A stretch of 64,000 bases of DNA from Edaphobacter sp. (lineage in GTDB: Bacteria > Acidobacteriota > Terriglobia > Terriglobales > Acidobacteriaceae), in the NCBI RefSeq assembly GCF_028283685.1, contig NZ_JAPWKF010000002.1:1-64000 (forward strand), in the 5' to 3' direction. The translations under genes and the position numbers were made by a program. Shown piece by piece: positions 45,093 through 54,269 of this stretch. Under the pieces are notes generated by a model. It was not told the DNA's origin, did not search any database, and was given only the letters and a program-made list of their open reading frames with translations. Numbering within the stretch: the first letter of the stretch is position 1; each line of letters begins with the position of its first letter.

Positions 45093-45953
45093 TTACCAGG
45101 CGAGTTTTTCGGGAAGGAACTCTGCGAAGAGGTCGTCGTAGTAAGGCTTCAGCTCTTTCATGTCCGGCTTGGTGTGTCCCTTGGAGTAGAGATCGTAGGG
45201 ATTGAACTTGTTCACCCAGTGCAACATCTCTTTATCCTTCTCGTTCATGAGGTGCTCATACGCGCCGTGGCGGTGCCAGGGATAGAAGGAGTGATAGCGC
45301 AACATGGCCAGCGACTCCTGCGGAAGATACGGCTTCATGACCTCGTAGATATAGCCGTCATGTCCGAACGACATGTGTACGTTGTCGAGGCCGCAGTTTG
45401 GCTCGTAGATGCCGTATTTGGTGCTGTAGATCGGGTGATTCAGATCCGGGTTCGCCTTGAAGTACTCGGGGAAGACGATGTCCTTCGAATAGGCGCAGCC
45501 CACGGGGAAGGTGTCTCCGACGACGCCCCACTGCGGTTCGCCGTAGAGGCACAGAACCTTGCCGAGGTCGTGGACGAAGCCGGTGAGGACGAACCAGCGG
45601 GGATGGCCGTCCGCGCGGATTGCTTCCGAGGTCTGAAGGAGATGCTCGATCTGGGTGAGGTCGGTGTCCGGGTCGCTGTCGTCTACCAGCGTGTTGAGAA
45701 ACTCGGCAGCCTCCCAGATGGTCTTCATGCCTTTGTTCAGGCTGAAGTACTCCTTCTCCTTCTGCATGACGTAGTCATAAGTCTGGAACTGGTGATTCAG
45801 ACGGTAGAACTCGGCAACGCTGGGGGTAGCCTTCTCGTCGTACTGGCGAAACTCCTCTTCGCTCTTGCCCTCTTTGTAGCGGCCTTCAAGAAAGTCATCC
45901 CATTCATCCATGTCCTTCAAAGGAGCATCTACAGGAATTGTCGTCGTTGCCAT
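45093..45953 (-). CDS. Myo-inositol oxygenase
   Basis: A 286-residue di-iron enzyme that cleaves myo-inositol with oxygen to D-glucuronate. It has nearly the length of the mammalian enzyme. The HD-domain iron ligands are visible as H104 (EHLLQTSE), H128 and D129 (VHDLGK), H198 (SFGHDGY), H221 (RYHSFYPWH) and D254 (NPYDLYSK). The ATG at 45953 has a GGAGG site about 7 bases upstream; the open frame extends 43 codons further without support. Its neighbours on the same strand are an Oar-like receptor and phospholipase C, together suggesting use of inositol from lipids. Confidence 0.93.
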   Translation of the reverse strand: MATTTIPVDAPLKDMDEWDDFLEGRYKEGKSEEEFRQYDEKATPSVAEFYRLNHQFQTYDYVMQKEKEYFSLNKGMKTIWEAAEFLNTLVDDSDPDTDLTQIEHLLQTSEAIRADGHPRWFVLTGFVHDLGKVLCLYGEPQWGVVGDTFPVGCAYSKDIVFPEYFKANPDLNHPIYSTKYGIYEPNCGLDNVHMSFGHDGYIYEVMKPYLPQESLAMLRYHSFYPWHRHGAYEHLMNEKDKEMLHWVNKFNPYDLYSKGHTKPDMKELKPYYDDLFAEFLPEKLAW

Positions 45954-46125
45954 TGTCTTCCCTCCATACGGAACATCCCGTAAGTTACCGCTAACTATAG
46001 GTAGCATTCGCGACGGCTGGCAAGGGGAAAAGCAATGAAAATTGTTAATTTTTTCAAGGATGCCGAGACATGTTGGAGGCATACCTGCTAGAGACGCCCC
46101 TGTTTCTGTAAGCTGCTGATTTTAT

Positions 46126-47025
46126 TCAGCGAGCTGCTGCCGCTGTCTGTCGAGCGAGCTCCTCCTGAAACTTCGCTTCACTGCGGATGACGAACTGGCG
46201 GTAGCCCTCGGGATCGACAAATGCGGTCAGGTCGCCCTTCTTGAGGCGGGCGTACTTTGCCTCCAGGTTGTAGTACTGGCCGTGGGCACCGAGAAAGATG
46301 TCGCAGTGCAGCGATTTGAGGACATCGAAGGTGTATTCGAAGTTGTGGACGATGTCCGGGTACTTCGGATTATTGACTAGCTTGTAGCCGGTGTTGACGT
46401 AGGGGCTGCCGACGATGACGACATCGAAGGCGTGGTTTCCCAGCTTCACCTGCATGGTCCAGGTGGTGCAGCCCTTAGTGTGGCCGGGGGTCTTATGGGC
46501 GACGAGCGTCATTTCGCCGAGTTTGATGACATCTCCGTCATGCAGCACGCGGTCAACCTTGGCTGGTTTGTACCAGGAGGATTTGTCCTTGCCGTAGTAG
46601 AAGTCGCTGCGGCCGCCGTCTTCGATGACGGGTACGTCGTCGTCCATCACCAGGTACTTCGCGCCGGTTTGCTGAATGATGGTGGCGCTGCCGGCGGCGT
46701 GATCGTAGTGAGCGTGGCTGATGAGCAGGATCTTTGTGTCGCTGTACTTGAAGCCTAGCTGCTCGATGTTTTTGCGGATCATCGGGACCGTGCTATCAAG
46801 GTCCGAGTTGATGAGGATGTTGCCCTGAGGCGTCACGATCAGGAAGCTGGCGAGCTCCTTGGTGCCGACGTAGTAGAGGTTGCCGATGATCCTGTGCGGC
46901 GGAAACGGCTCGGACCATCCCGGTGGCTGCGCATGGGCGCGGGTTATTCCCGTGGAGAAAGAGACGAGCAGAAGAAACAGGAGAGCAAACGGCGTGGCGT
47001 GGCGGGTCATGCAAAAGGATGGCAT
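46126..47025 (-). CDS. Subclass B3-type metallo-beta-lactamase
   Basis: A 299-residue secreted protein (signal peptide about 1-32) with the zinc ligands of the B3 type: HAHYDH (H104, H106, D108, H109), GHT (H182) and GAHG (H248). HTKGCTTW after the third ligand is common in subclass B3 enzymes. B3 lactamases hydrolyse penicillins, cephalosporins and carbapenems; activity cannot be claimed from sequence. A second ATG at 47010 is an alternative start. It lies 33 bases after the LacI gene and is probably read with it. Confidence 0.85.
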   Translation of the reverse strand: MPSFCMTRHATPFALLFLLLVSFSTGITRAHAQPPGWSEPFPPHRIIGNLYYVGTKELASFLIVTPQGNILINSDLDSTVPMIRKNIEQLGFKYSDTKILLISHAHYDHAAGSATIIQQTGAKYLVMDDDVPVIEDGGRSDFYYGKDKSSWYKPAKVDRVLHDGDVIKLGEMTLVAHKTPGHTKGCTTWTMQVKLGNHAFDVVIVGSPYVNTGYKLVNNPKYPDIVHNFEYTFDVLKSLHCDIFLGAHGQYYNLEAKYARLKKGDLTAFVDPEGYRQFVIRSEAKFQEELARQTAAAAR

Positions 47026-47058
47026 TGTTCGAGCGAATTTTGTGCTGTGAACCAGCGA

Positions 47059-48081
47059 CTATGTTGCCTGGACCGCGGGCCGGGTGGATGCGCGAACTAC
47101 CAGCGTAGGCGGTACAAGAATATTCTTCGGGGGCTGCTCGGGGCTGTTGACCAGGTCGAGCGCAAGCTCTCCGGCTCGTCGGCCTAGTTCGGAGGTTCCG
47201 TGGTCGATGGAGCTGAGCGGCACCTTAAGGTAGTCGTTGTAGGGCATGTTGCCGCAACCGACGATGGCGATGTCTTCGGGAACGCGCAGACCGGCGGCGA
47301 GGACGGCTTCGATGGCGCCGATGGCGGTGAGATCGTTGTAGCAAAAGATGGCGTCAGGTGGCTCAGGCAGCGCGAGGAAGTGCTTGATGGCCTCTGCCGC
47401 AACCTTGTCGCCGGTCTCTTCGAGGCGGCTGCCGGTGAAGACGTAACTGTCGGGGGTGGGGAGGCGGGCGTCGATCATCGCGTTGCGGTAGCCGCGCAGG
47501 CGATCGAAGGCAGGGCTGGTGCCCTGTCCGGCGATGTGCGCGATGCGTTTACGGCCGGTCTCGATGAGGTGGTTGGTGGCCATCTCGCCGACCAGGACGT
47601 CATTGGACCCGACGAAGTGTGCCGCGAGGTGCGGGAAGTTGCGGTCGAAGAGGAGGTACGGGGTGCGGTCGTCGCCGATCTCGTAGAAGTTGCGCAGGCT
47701 GGACTGGCAGGAGGCGATGAGAAGCACATCGATGCCGCGATGCAGCAGCGTGCGAATCTCCTGGCGCTCGATCTCGGGATCTTCTTCGGAGGAGGTGATG
47801 ATGAGTGCGCGGCTGCTCTCGCGCAGGACGGCGCTGAGCGACTTGGCGAATTCGGCGAAGAAGGGGTGGACGAGGTCGGGGACGACGAGGCCCATGGTGT
47901 AGGTCTTACCGCTGGCGAGTCCGCGGGCAAGCATGTTGGGCTGATAGTTCAGCTCCTTCATACGCTTGAGGACGCGGCGGCGCGTCTCGTCGCCGATGTC
48001 CTTGTTGCCGCGGAGAACTTTGGAGACGGTGACGACCGAGACGCCGAGATCGCGAGCGATGTCCTTGAGCCTAACTGCCAT
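47059..48081 (-). CDS. LacI-family transcriptional regulator
   Basis: A 340-residue regulator with an N-terminal LacI HTH (LKDIARDLGVSVVTVSKVLRGNKDIGDETRRRVLKRMKELNYQPN) and a periplasmic-binding-protein-like sugar-sensing domain. It lies 45 bases after the sugar transporter gene on the same strand and so is probably part of that operon. A GGTTACGTTACGGG sequence downstream of the operon's promoter (49569-49582) is the likely operator, giving autoregulation and control of the divergent alpha-mannosidase gene. Confidence 0.92.
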   Translation of the reverse strand: MAVRLKDIARDLGVSVVTVSKVLRGNKDIGDETRRRVLKRMKELNYQPNMLARGLASGKTYTMGLVVPDLVHPFFAEFAKSLSAVLRESSRALIITSSEEDPEIERQEIRTLLHRGIDVLLIASCQSSLRNFYEIGDDRTPYLLFDRNFPHLAAHFVGSNDVLVGEMATNHLIETGRKRIAHIAGQGTSPAFDRLRGYRNAMIDARLPTPDSYVFTGSRLEETGDKVAAEAIKHFLALPEPPDAIFCYNDLTAIGAIEAVLAAGLRVPEDIAIVGCGNMPYNDYLKVPLSSIDHGTSELGRRAGELALDLVNSPEQPPKNILVPPTLVVRASTRPAVQAT

Positions 48082-48126
48082 TGCACCACCATCCTACAGT
48101 GTTGATCCGGAGTCGCGAACCCGGCG

Positions 48127-49416
48127 TTAGCTGAAACGTGTGCGATGCCAGAGGGTCCATCCGCCGATAACAAGACTGACGAAGAGCACCACTCCCAGGA
48201 CGCCGACCCACATCATGTTCATGGCGATAGGTGGGACAACGGCGCTGAGGCCCAGCCAGAGGAAGACCGCGGTAGCGGTAGCCACGATGAGGTAATCCCA
48301 CCACCGGCGGCGCTCGCTTCGGTCTCCGAACTCGTCGCCGGCCTGGGCGGCGAGGGTGCGGACGTAGTCGAGGCCGTAGCGGTCGCACTCGCGGAGAACG
48401 ACCTCGTTGTGGGAGGTGTGCTCGCGGGCAGAGGCGACGGCGGTTCCAATGGCAAGGGCGCCGAGGATCATGATGACGGAGCCAGCCAGCACCAGGAGGC
48501 GGTGTTTTGCATCAGCGCCGGTGAGTTCGCCGAAGACCAGCGCGCCCCAGGCGAGTCCCCAGAGCTGGTTGGTGTTGGAAAGAGGGATGCCGCGGCCGAT
48601 GCCCAGGTACTTGGCGGCAAACTGCTGGAAGAGATCGCCGATGACCCAGACGAAGCCTCCGAGGAAGAGCCAGAAGACGAGTCCGCGATGGTGGAAGAGG
48701 TTGAACGAAGGCGAGTGCATCCCGCCATCGAGCGCGAGCGTCAGGGCGAGGACGGTGCCGAGCTCGCCGATGGTGAATGCGGTGACGAAGGAGAGCGGAT
48801 TCATGCCGCTGATGTAGGCCTTGCGATAGGGAACGTACATGGTTCCCCACATGAAGCTGGCGCCGATGGCGGCGAGGATGCCGCGCCCGGCGTGCGCTGC
48901 TGCCGCTGTGTCGCCGTGGAGGGTGCTGAAGCCAAGCATGACCGCGGCGATGACGATCGCTACGGCGCCGAGGACGACCTTGCTGATATTGCCCGCGCTG
49001 GCCCCGGAGAGTTCTTTAAAGAGGACGCGTCCCCAGAAGAGGCCGATGAGCGAGTTGGCGTTCCAAAGAGGAAAGGCGACGGCGAGTCCGACGTCGCGGA
49101 TGGCGAAGACGGTGAGCGTATTGGCGACGGCCCAGAGCGCCCCGGCCAGCAGCGCCCAAACGATCAGGTGCTTCCTTTCCATCAGGTCGCGGAAGACGTA
49201 GCCGGTGCCCTTGAGGAGCGTGGGAAAGGTCCAGCGTGCAGTAAAGACGCCGGCGACCATGCATAGCGAGACGGCAAAGGGGGAAAATCCGACGGTGACC
49301 AGCTTCGTGGGGGCTTCGGCTGCCCCTAGCCATACGCCTGCCGTGAGACCGCAGATGACCCCAAGGCCATGCAGCGACAGAGCATTTTTCTTTGAACTTT
49401 GAGCGACGCCTGCCAT
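48127..49416 (-). CDS. GRP/RhaT-like sugar transporter with a C-terminal two-helix extension
   Basis: A 429-residue inner-membrane protein of the DMT superfamily. It has 10 helices in the main part, with duplicated motifs PLWNANSLIGLFWGRVLFKEL and PLSNTNQLWGLAWGALVFGEL typical of GRP and RhaT sugar porters. A polar linker (about 335-375) and two further helices (about 378-398 and 402-420) extend it beyond the usual 290-345 residues. An AAGGAG site sits over the stop codon of the preceding small gene, indicating coupling. With a LacI regulator and a GH38 mannosidase nearby, mannose or an oligosaccharide product is a likely substrate. Confidence 0.83.
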   Translation of the reverse strand: MAGVAQSSKKNALSLHGLGVICGLTAGVWLGAAEAPTKLVTVGFSPFAVSLCMVAGVFTARWTFPTLLKGTGYVFRDLMERKHLIVWALLAGALWAVANTLTVFAIRDVGLAVAFPLWNANSLIGLFWGRVLFKELSGASAGNISKVVLGAVAIVIAAVMLGFSTLHGDTAAAAHAGRGILAAIGASFMWGTMYVPYRKAYISGMNPLSFVTAFTIGELGTVLALTLALDGGMHSPSFNLFHHRGLVFWLFLGGFVWVIGDLFQQFAAKYLGIGRGIPLSNTNQLWGLAWGALVFGELTGADAKHRLLVLAGSVIMILGALAIGTAVASAREHTSHNEVVLRECDRYGLDYVRTLAAQAGDEFGDRSERRRWWDYLIVATATAVFLWLGLSAVVPPIAMNMMWVGVLGVVLFVSLVIGGWTLWHRTRFS

Positions 49417-49425
49417 CGGTTCTCC

Positions 49426-49530
49426 TTAGTGCAGTACGACCAGCAGGACGATACCTGCCAGCAGCACGAAAAACGGAACCAGGAAGTGGCTGTCCGTAAC
49501 GATGGCTTTTGTCATCTGGGCGAATTTCAT
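49426..49530 (-). CDS. 34-residue single-helix membrane peptide
   Basis: A small gene, not longer than 35 codons, which reads MKFAQMTKAIVTD and then a hydrophobic helix (about residues 16-33, SHFLVPFFVLLAGIVLLVVL). It has an AAGGA ribosome site 8 bases upstream of the ATG and ends 9 bases before the transporter ATG; the transporter ribosome site overlaps its stop codon. It also lies right behind a promoter with a -35 TTGACA. A transporter accessory or leader peptide is possible; no family is recognised. Confidence 0.65.
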   Translation of the reverse strand: MKFAQMTKAIVTDSHFLVPFFVLLAGIVLLVVLH

Positions 49531-49568
49531 CGAGCGTCCTTGAACTGGGAGAAATGCTGAAAGTAAGC

Positions 49569-49616
49569 GGTTACGTTACGGGAATAAACCCTATATGCCG
49601 GTAGAAACGCTGTCAA
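49569..49616 (-). promoter_or_regulatory. Promoter with downstream LacI-type operator, transporter operon
   Basis: On the minus strand TTGACA (49616-49611) is followed after 15 bases by TATAGG (-10 candidate; TAGGGT at 17 bases is another). Just downstream of the -10, at 49582-49569, lies CCCGTAACGTAACC, the reverse complement of GGTTACGTTACGGG, where a bound repressor would cover the start of transcription. The remaining bases to 49849 hold the presumed promoter of the divergent alpha-mannosidase gene but no clear hexamers. Confidence 0.5.
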
Positions 49617-49849
49617 CGGTTCGGCATTAGGGGCGATCGCTTGCCGCACCGGGGGACGGGGGCAGGCGTATCGCAGAGGGCGTACCCGCATGGTCCTATG
49701 GTCGCATATCGTCGCGTGTCATGCGTCATCGCATCGGTCTTCTGCCCCATGTCGGTTGACTGCAATTGGGCTAAACTCCTCGTGGTTCTTTTGCCCACCT
49801 AAACCTGTCCATCTGCCGGGGAACCGGCTGCAGCCAGAAGGAGTCAGCC

Positions 49850-52800
49850 TTGATCCCGCTTCCTCGTGTTTTGAAGACTACGTTTTCCGCGTTTTGCGCG
49901 CCGCTGCTTGCCGCGACGCTTTGCACCACCTCTGCCATTGCACAGATCAATCATGCTCTGAATGCAGAGGGCATCACGAAGACGCTGCCGCCAGCCTCGC
50001 AGAAGACGCTGGATCGGCTGGGCTCGTTCAGTGAGCTTCCGGCCGCGGAGTGGCGTTATCACGCGGGTGATATGGCGCATGGAGAGGACCCCGCGCTCAA
50101 CGACTCCTCGTGGGAGGTCGTGAAGCCGCACAGCAAGGCACCCAACGAGGCGGTATGGTATCGCCGCCTGATCGAGGTACCGAAGGCGCTGAATGGCTAC
50201 GATCTGACGGGGGCGCGCATCTGGTTCCAGTTCCGCGCGGGCGCGAACGGGCCGATGCCGGAGATCGTCTACTTCAATGGCCGCCGTGTGGCCCTCGGAG
50301 AGGATCTCGAGCCGATCGTCTTGTTCGATAACGCCAAGCCCGGTGACAAGATCCTGGTTGCGGTGAAGCTGTTGCAGACGGTTGATACGAAGTCGTTCAA
50401 CGGCGTGACGGCAAACGTGGACTTTGCGCAGGGACGGCCGAACCCTTCGGACCTGCGCCTGGAGTTCCTGTCGAGTGCTGTGCTGGTGCCTTCGCTCTCG
50501 AAGAACGTTGCGGCGGATATGGCGACGGTGAACCAGTCGATAGCGATGGTGGACCTGTCGGCGCTGGACAACGGCAACCAGATAAAGTTTGACTCGTCGC
50601 TGGATGCTGCGCGGCAGAAGCTGGATGTACTGCGTCCCATGCTGCAGCAGACGACGTTCCACCTGACGGGCAACTCGCACATCGATGCGGCATGGCTGTG
50701 GCCGGTGACGGAGACGGTCGACGCGGTGAAGCGGACGTTTTCAACCGCGCTGCAGCTGATGAATGAGTATCCGGACTACACCTATACCCAGTCGGCCGCG
50801 GCTTACAACGACTGGATGGCAACAAAGTATCCGGCGATCAATGATCAGATCAAGAAGCGCATCAAGGAAGGCCGCTGGGAGATTGTAGGCGGCATGTGGG
50901 TGGAGCCTGATCTGAATATGCCGGACGGCGAGTCGCAGGTGCGTTCGCTGCTGATCGGCAAGCGCTGGTACCAGAAGGAGTACGGCGTCGATGTGCGCAT
51001 CGGCTGGAACCCGGACTCGTTCGGCTACAACTGGCAGCTGCCACAGATCTACAAGCGCTCGGGCGTGGACTACTTCGTCACGCAAAAGATGGCGTGGAAC
51101 GATACGAACGAGATTCCCTTCAAGCTGTTCTGGTGGAAGTCGCCGGATGGATCGCAGGTGCTGACCTACTTCCCTCACGACTATGCGAACCGAAACCTGA
51201 ACCCGGTTCGTCTCTCGTCGGATATGGAAGTGGCGCGAAAGTATGCGCCGGGTATGGACGAGATGATGGATCTGTATGGCGTGGGCGACCACGGTGGCGG
51301 ACCGACGCGTGCGATGTTGGATGAGGGAGTGCACTGGGCCAACTCGGGGATGATCGTTCCCAACTATAAGTTCGGTACGGCGCAGAGCTACTTCGACAAC
51401 GTGGAGAAGCGGCTGAGCTCGAACTCGCCGGAGTGGAACTACCTGTCGATCGCCAGGGGCTACAAGGCTCCAGCCGCCGAGGCCGGCAAGATTGCGATTC
51501 CGACGTGGGACTCGGAGCTGTATCTCGAGTATCACCGCGGCGTCTTTACCACGCAGGCCCAGCACAAGCGCAACATGCGCGAGAGCGAAGAGCAGACGAT
51601 CAACGCGGAGAAGTATGCTTCGCTGGCGTGGCTTTCGGGCTACAAGTATCCCAACGATCAGTTCACGGATGCATGGAAGAAGATCGCCTTCAATGGCTTC
51701 CACGATCTCGCAGCAGGCTCGGGTATTGCCGTGATCTATAAGGAAGCGCAGGCGGAGTTCGACCAGGTTCGCCTGGAGACGGGCGAGATCTCGCAGGATT
51801 CGCTACACCTGCTGGCCTCCGGCATTAATACGAAGGCTGCGGGCGAGACGCCGGTGCTGGTCTTCAACCCGCTGGCATGGTCGCAGACGGGCGTGACGAC
51901 AGTCTCGGTGCAGCTTCCTGCGGCAGCGAGCAGCATCTCGCTACTGGATGATCACGACAAGGTGCTGCCGTCGAAGGTGCTTTCGAGCGATGCGAAGAAC
52001 GGCAGCTATAAGCTGCTGGTGCAGGTACCGAATGTGCCTTCTATGGGGTACACGGTGCTGCATGCGGTTGCAGGGCAGAAGACATTCCCGACCGATCTGA
52101 AGGCCAACGGAACATCGATGGAGAACGAGTTCCTGCGCGTCGAGGTCGATCCGAAGACGGGCTGCATCACCAGCCTCTACGACAAAAAAGCGAAGTTCGA
52201 GTCGCTGGCCAAGGGGGCATGCGGCAACCAGCTGCAGACCTTCAAGGATCTTCCGAAGGACTACGATGCGTGGAACATCGATCCGGGCACGTATGACCAC
52301 ATGACGCCGATTGAGCAGGTGGATTCGGTGCAGCTGGTGGAGAAGGGGCCAATGCGCTCCGTCATCCGTGTCTCGCGGACCTGGCAGTCATCGAAGTTCG
52401 TGCAGGACATTCAGCTATATGCGGGAAGCGATACGGTCGATGTGATCAATGACATCGACTGGCACGAGACCCATGTACTGCTGAAGGCGGCGTTCCCCCT
52501 GGCGGCTTCAGGGCCGATGGCGACGTACGAGATTCCGTATGGCTCGATTGAGCGCCCGACGACGCGTAATAACAGCTGGGAGAAGGCGCAGTTTGAGGTG
52601 CCTGCTCTGCGCTGGGCCGACCTGGGCGATGAGCATCATGGCTTCTCGCTGCTGAACGAGGCGAAGTATGGCTACGATGCAGAAGGCAACACGCTGCGTC
52701 TGACGCTGCTGCGTTCGCCGACGTGGCCCGATCCTGACGCCGACAGGGGGCATCAGCATTTCAGCTACGCTTTGTATCCACACGCCGGAACCTGGAAGCA

Positions 52801-53167
52801 GGCGAAGACGGAGCGGAGAGGCTACGAGTACAACTACGAGCTGAAGGCGCAGCAGGTAACTCCTCATGCCGGCGCGCTTCCGCTGGTGCACTCGTATGCT
52901 TCGGTAGAGCCGGAGAACGTCGTTCTGACCGCGATGAAGAAGGCAGAGGACGACAACGGCCTGATCTTTCGTGTGGTGGAGTGGGCAGGCAAGCAGGGCG
53001 ACGTGACCTTTACGGTGCCGCCGGGCGCGACCGCGGCGACGGAGACCAACCTGATGGAGAAGTCGACGGGATCTCCGCTGAAGCTGAGCGGCGATAAGGT
53101 CACGGCGCACATCGGACCGTACGAGATTCTCTCGGTACGTGTGGACTATCCGGCCTCGTCAAAGTAA
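49850..53167 (+). CDS. Secreted GH38 alpha-mannosidase
   Basis: An 1105-residue protein with a signal peptide (about 1-31) and a beta-sandwich-like region (about 60-260). The GH38 catalytic domain follows: TGNSHIDAAWLWP with metal ligands H277 and D279, GRWEIVGGMWVEPDLNMPDGES, and IGWNPDSFGYNWQLPQI with the nucleophile D389. YGVGDHGGGPTR is a further GH38 motif. The long C-terminal beta domains are typical. The start codon is TTG at 49850, with AAGGAG six bases upstream. It is divergent from the LacI-regulated sugar transporter, which fits release of mannose and its uptake. Confidence 0.93.
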   Translation: MIPLPRVLKTTFSAFCAPLLAATLCTTSAIAQINHALNAEGITKTLPPASQKTLDRLGSFSELPAAEWRYHAGDMAHGEDPALNDSSWEVVKPHSKAPNEAVWYRRLIEVPKALNGYDLTGARIWFQFRAGANGPMPEIVYFNGRRVALGEDLEPIVLFDNAKPGDKILVAVKLLQTVDTKSFNGVTANVDFAQGRPNPSDLRLEFLSSAVLVPSLSKNVAADMATVNQSIAMVDLSALDNGNQIKFDSSLDAARQKLDVLRPMLQQTTFHLTGNSHIDAAWLWPVTETVDAVKRTFSTALQLMNEYPDYTYTQSAAAYNDWMATKYPAINDQIKKRIKEGRWEIVGGMWVEPDLNMPDGESQVRSLLIGKRWYQKEYGVDVRIGWNPDSFGYNWQLPQIYKRSGVDYFVTQKMAWNDTNEIPFKLFWWKSPDGSQVLTYFPHDYANRNLNPVRLSSDMEVARKYAPGMDEMMDLYGVGDHGGGPTRAMLDEGVHWANSGMIVPNYKFGTAQSYFDNVEKRLSSNSPEWNYLSIARGYKAPAAEAGKIAIPTWDSELYLEYHRGVFTTQAQHKRNMRESEEQTINAEKYASLAWLSGYKYPNDQFTDAWKKIAFNGFHDLAAGSGIAVIYKEAQAEFDQVRLETGEISQDSLHLLASGINTKAAGETPVLVFNPLAWSQTGVTTVSVQLPAAASSISLLDDHDKVLPSKVLSSDAKNGSYKLLVQVPNVPSMGYTVLHAVAGQKTFPTDLKANGTSMENEFLRVEVDPKTGCITSLYDKKAKFESLAKGACGNQLQTFKDLPKDYDAWNIDPGTYDHMTPIEQVDSVQLVEKGPMRSVIRVSRTWQSSKFVQDIQLYAGSDTVDVINDIDWHETHVLLKAAFPLAASGPMATYEIPYGSIERPTTRNNSWEKAQFEVPALRWADLGDEHHGFSLLNEAKYGYDAEGNTLRLTLLRSPTWPDPDADRGHQHFSYALYPHAGTWKQAKTERRGYEYNYELKAQQVTPHAGALPLVHSYASVEPENVVLTAMKKAEDDNGLIFRVVEWAGKQGDVTFTVPPGATAATETNLMEKSTGSPLKLSGDKVTAHIGPYEILSVRVDYPASSK

Positions 53168-53183
53168 GACAAGCCGCATTTGC

Positions 53184-53222
53184 CGAACGGAGCTGCCCGC
53201 AAAGGTAGCTCCGTTCGCTTTT
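53184..53222 (+). terminator. Terminator of the alpha-mannosidase gene
   Basis: A perfect 11-bp stem (53184-53194 with 53207-53217) with a 12-base loop and a TTTT tail. Confidence 0.8.
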
Positions 53223-53272
53223 GCAATAGCCATCGGCTCGGATAAGCTAAACCAGCACCACCGGAGTACGCG

Positions 53273-53608
53273 ATGAACTTTGTCAAAACGCAGGACCCAG
53301 AGACCTTTACGCCTGAGCCGGGCATGCGCCGCCAGGTGCTGGCCAATACGGATCAGCTGATGTTGGTTCGCCATTATTTTGAAGCAGACTGGGTTGGTGC
53401 GAAGCACAGCCATCCACATCACCAGCTGGTGTACGTCGTCAAAGGCGCGATCCGCGTCGATGTTGGCGGCAAGGTCTTCGATGCGCATGCGGGAGACAGC
53501 TTCATCGTCGATGGCGGCGTCGAGCACCAGGCCTGGGCGCTGGAGCCGGCAGAGGTGCTGGATGTCTTTACGCCGACGCGCGAAGACTATCGCGCGCTGG
53601 TGAAGTAG
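53273..53608 (+). CDS. Small cupin-domain protein
   Basis: A 111-residue single-domain cupin. HSHPHHQLVYVVKGAIRVDVGGKVFDAHAGDSFIVDGGVEH covers both cupin motifs with the usual His ligands and Glu-to-Gln variation, so a metal site is likely. Function is unknown: sugar-binding, isomerase or regulatory roles are all seen in the family. It is followed four bases later by the CBM9-like protein gene, so the two are co-translated. Confidence 0.85.
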   Translation: MNFVKTQDPETFTPEPGMRRQVLANTDQLMLVRHYFEADWVGAKHSHPHHQLVYVVKGAIRVDVGGKVFDAHAGDSFIVDGGVEHQAWALEPAEVLDVFTPTREDYRALVK

Positions 53609-53615
53609 AGAGTTG

Positions 53616-54269
53616 ATGGCAGATGTGGGTGGATCGTTGAAAGAGATGTCAGCGGTGTATGCGCCGGAGGATGTGCCTCTGTGCACGGACGCGGAGTCAT
53701 CCTTTTGGAAGCAGACGCTGCCTGTTTTCTTTTGCACGGACAACTACGGCCGCGCCATTGAAGGGGACGCGACGCAGGTCTTCGCGCGGTGGACACACGG
53801 CAGTCTTTATCTACTATCTGCCTGTCCATATAGGGAGCTGTGGCTGAAGCCTGATCCGCAGACGGCCTGTGCGACGCCGCAGTTATGGGAGTGGGATGTC
53901 GCGGAACTCTTTATCGGTTGCGATGCGGAGAGTGCTCGACACTACAAGGAGTTCGAGATCTCACCGCAAGCTGAATGGCTTGATCTGGATGTAGATCTCG
54001 AAGCGCCGGGACGGACGCGTGATGCGCAGTGGGCCTCGGGTTTTGAGGTGAAGTCGACTGTCGATCAGGAACGCAGTATCTGGTACGGATCTATGCGGAT
54101 TCCTTTTGAGGCGCTCGGGGTATCGTGCCCAAAGGTGGGCGATCGCTGGCGCATCAATCTGCTTCGCAGCCAGGGGCCGGAGCATCAGCTGCTGGCGTGG
54201 CAGCCGTCGATGTCAGAGACGTTCCATGTTCCGGAGCGATTCGGAGAGCTCGTGCTGAAGTCTTTATAG
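53616..54269 (+). CDS. CBM9-like carbohydrate-binding protein, no signal peptide
   Basis: A 217-residue protein resembling the family 9 carbohydrate-binding (DOMON-like) fold. VFARWTHGSLYLLSACPY, LWEWDVAELFIGCDAES, YKEFEISPQAEWLDLDVD and MRIPFEAL are typical strands. It lacks a signal peptide, so it probably works in the cytoplasm or on a cell-internal ligand. The ATG at 53616 directly follows the cupin stop by seven bases; a TTG one codon earlier is also open. Its stop codon overlaps that of the converging permease by six bases. Confidence 0.78.
   Translation: MADVGGSLKEMSAVYAPEDVPLCTDAESSFWKQTLPVFFCTDNYGRAIEGDATQVFARWTHGSLYLLSACPYRELWLKPDPQTACATPQLWEWDVAELFIGCDAESARHYKEFEISPQAEWLDLDVDLEAPGRTRDAQWASGFEVKSTVDQERSIWYGSMRIPFEALGVSCPKVGDRWRINLLRSQGPEHQLLAWQPSMSETFHVPERFGELVLKSL

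Noticed and set aside
9178-54000. The many hairpins as members of a dispersed repeat family or CRISPR
   Set aside because: Their stems differ in sequence and each stands behind a gene end; they are ordinary terminators, with no regularly spaced repeats.
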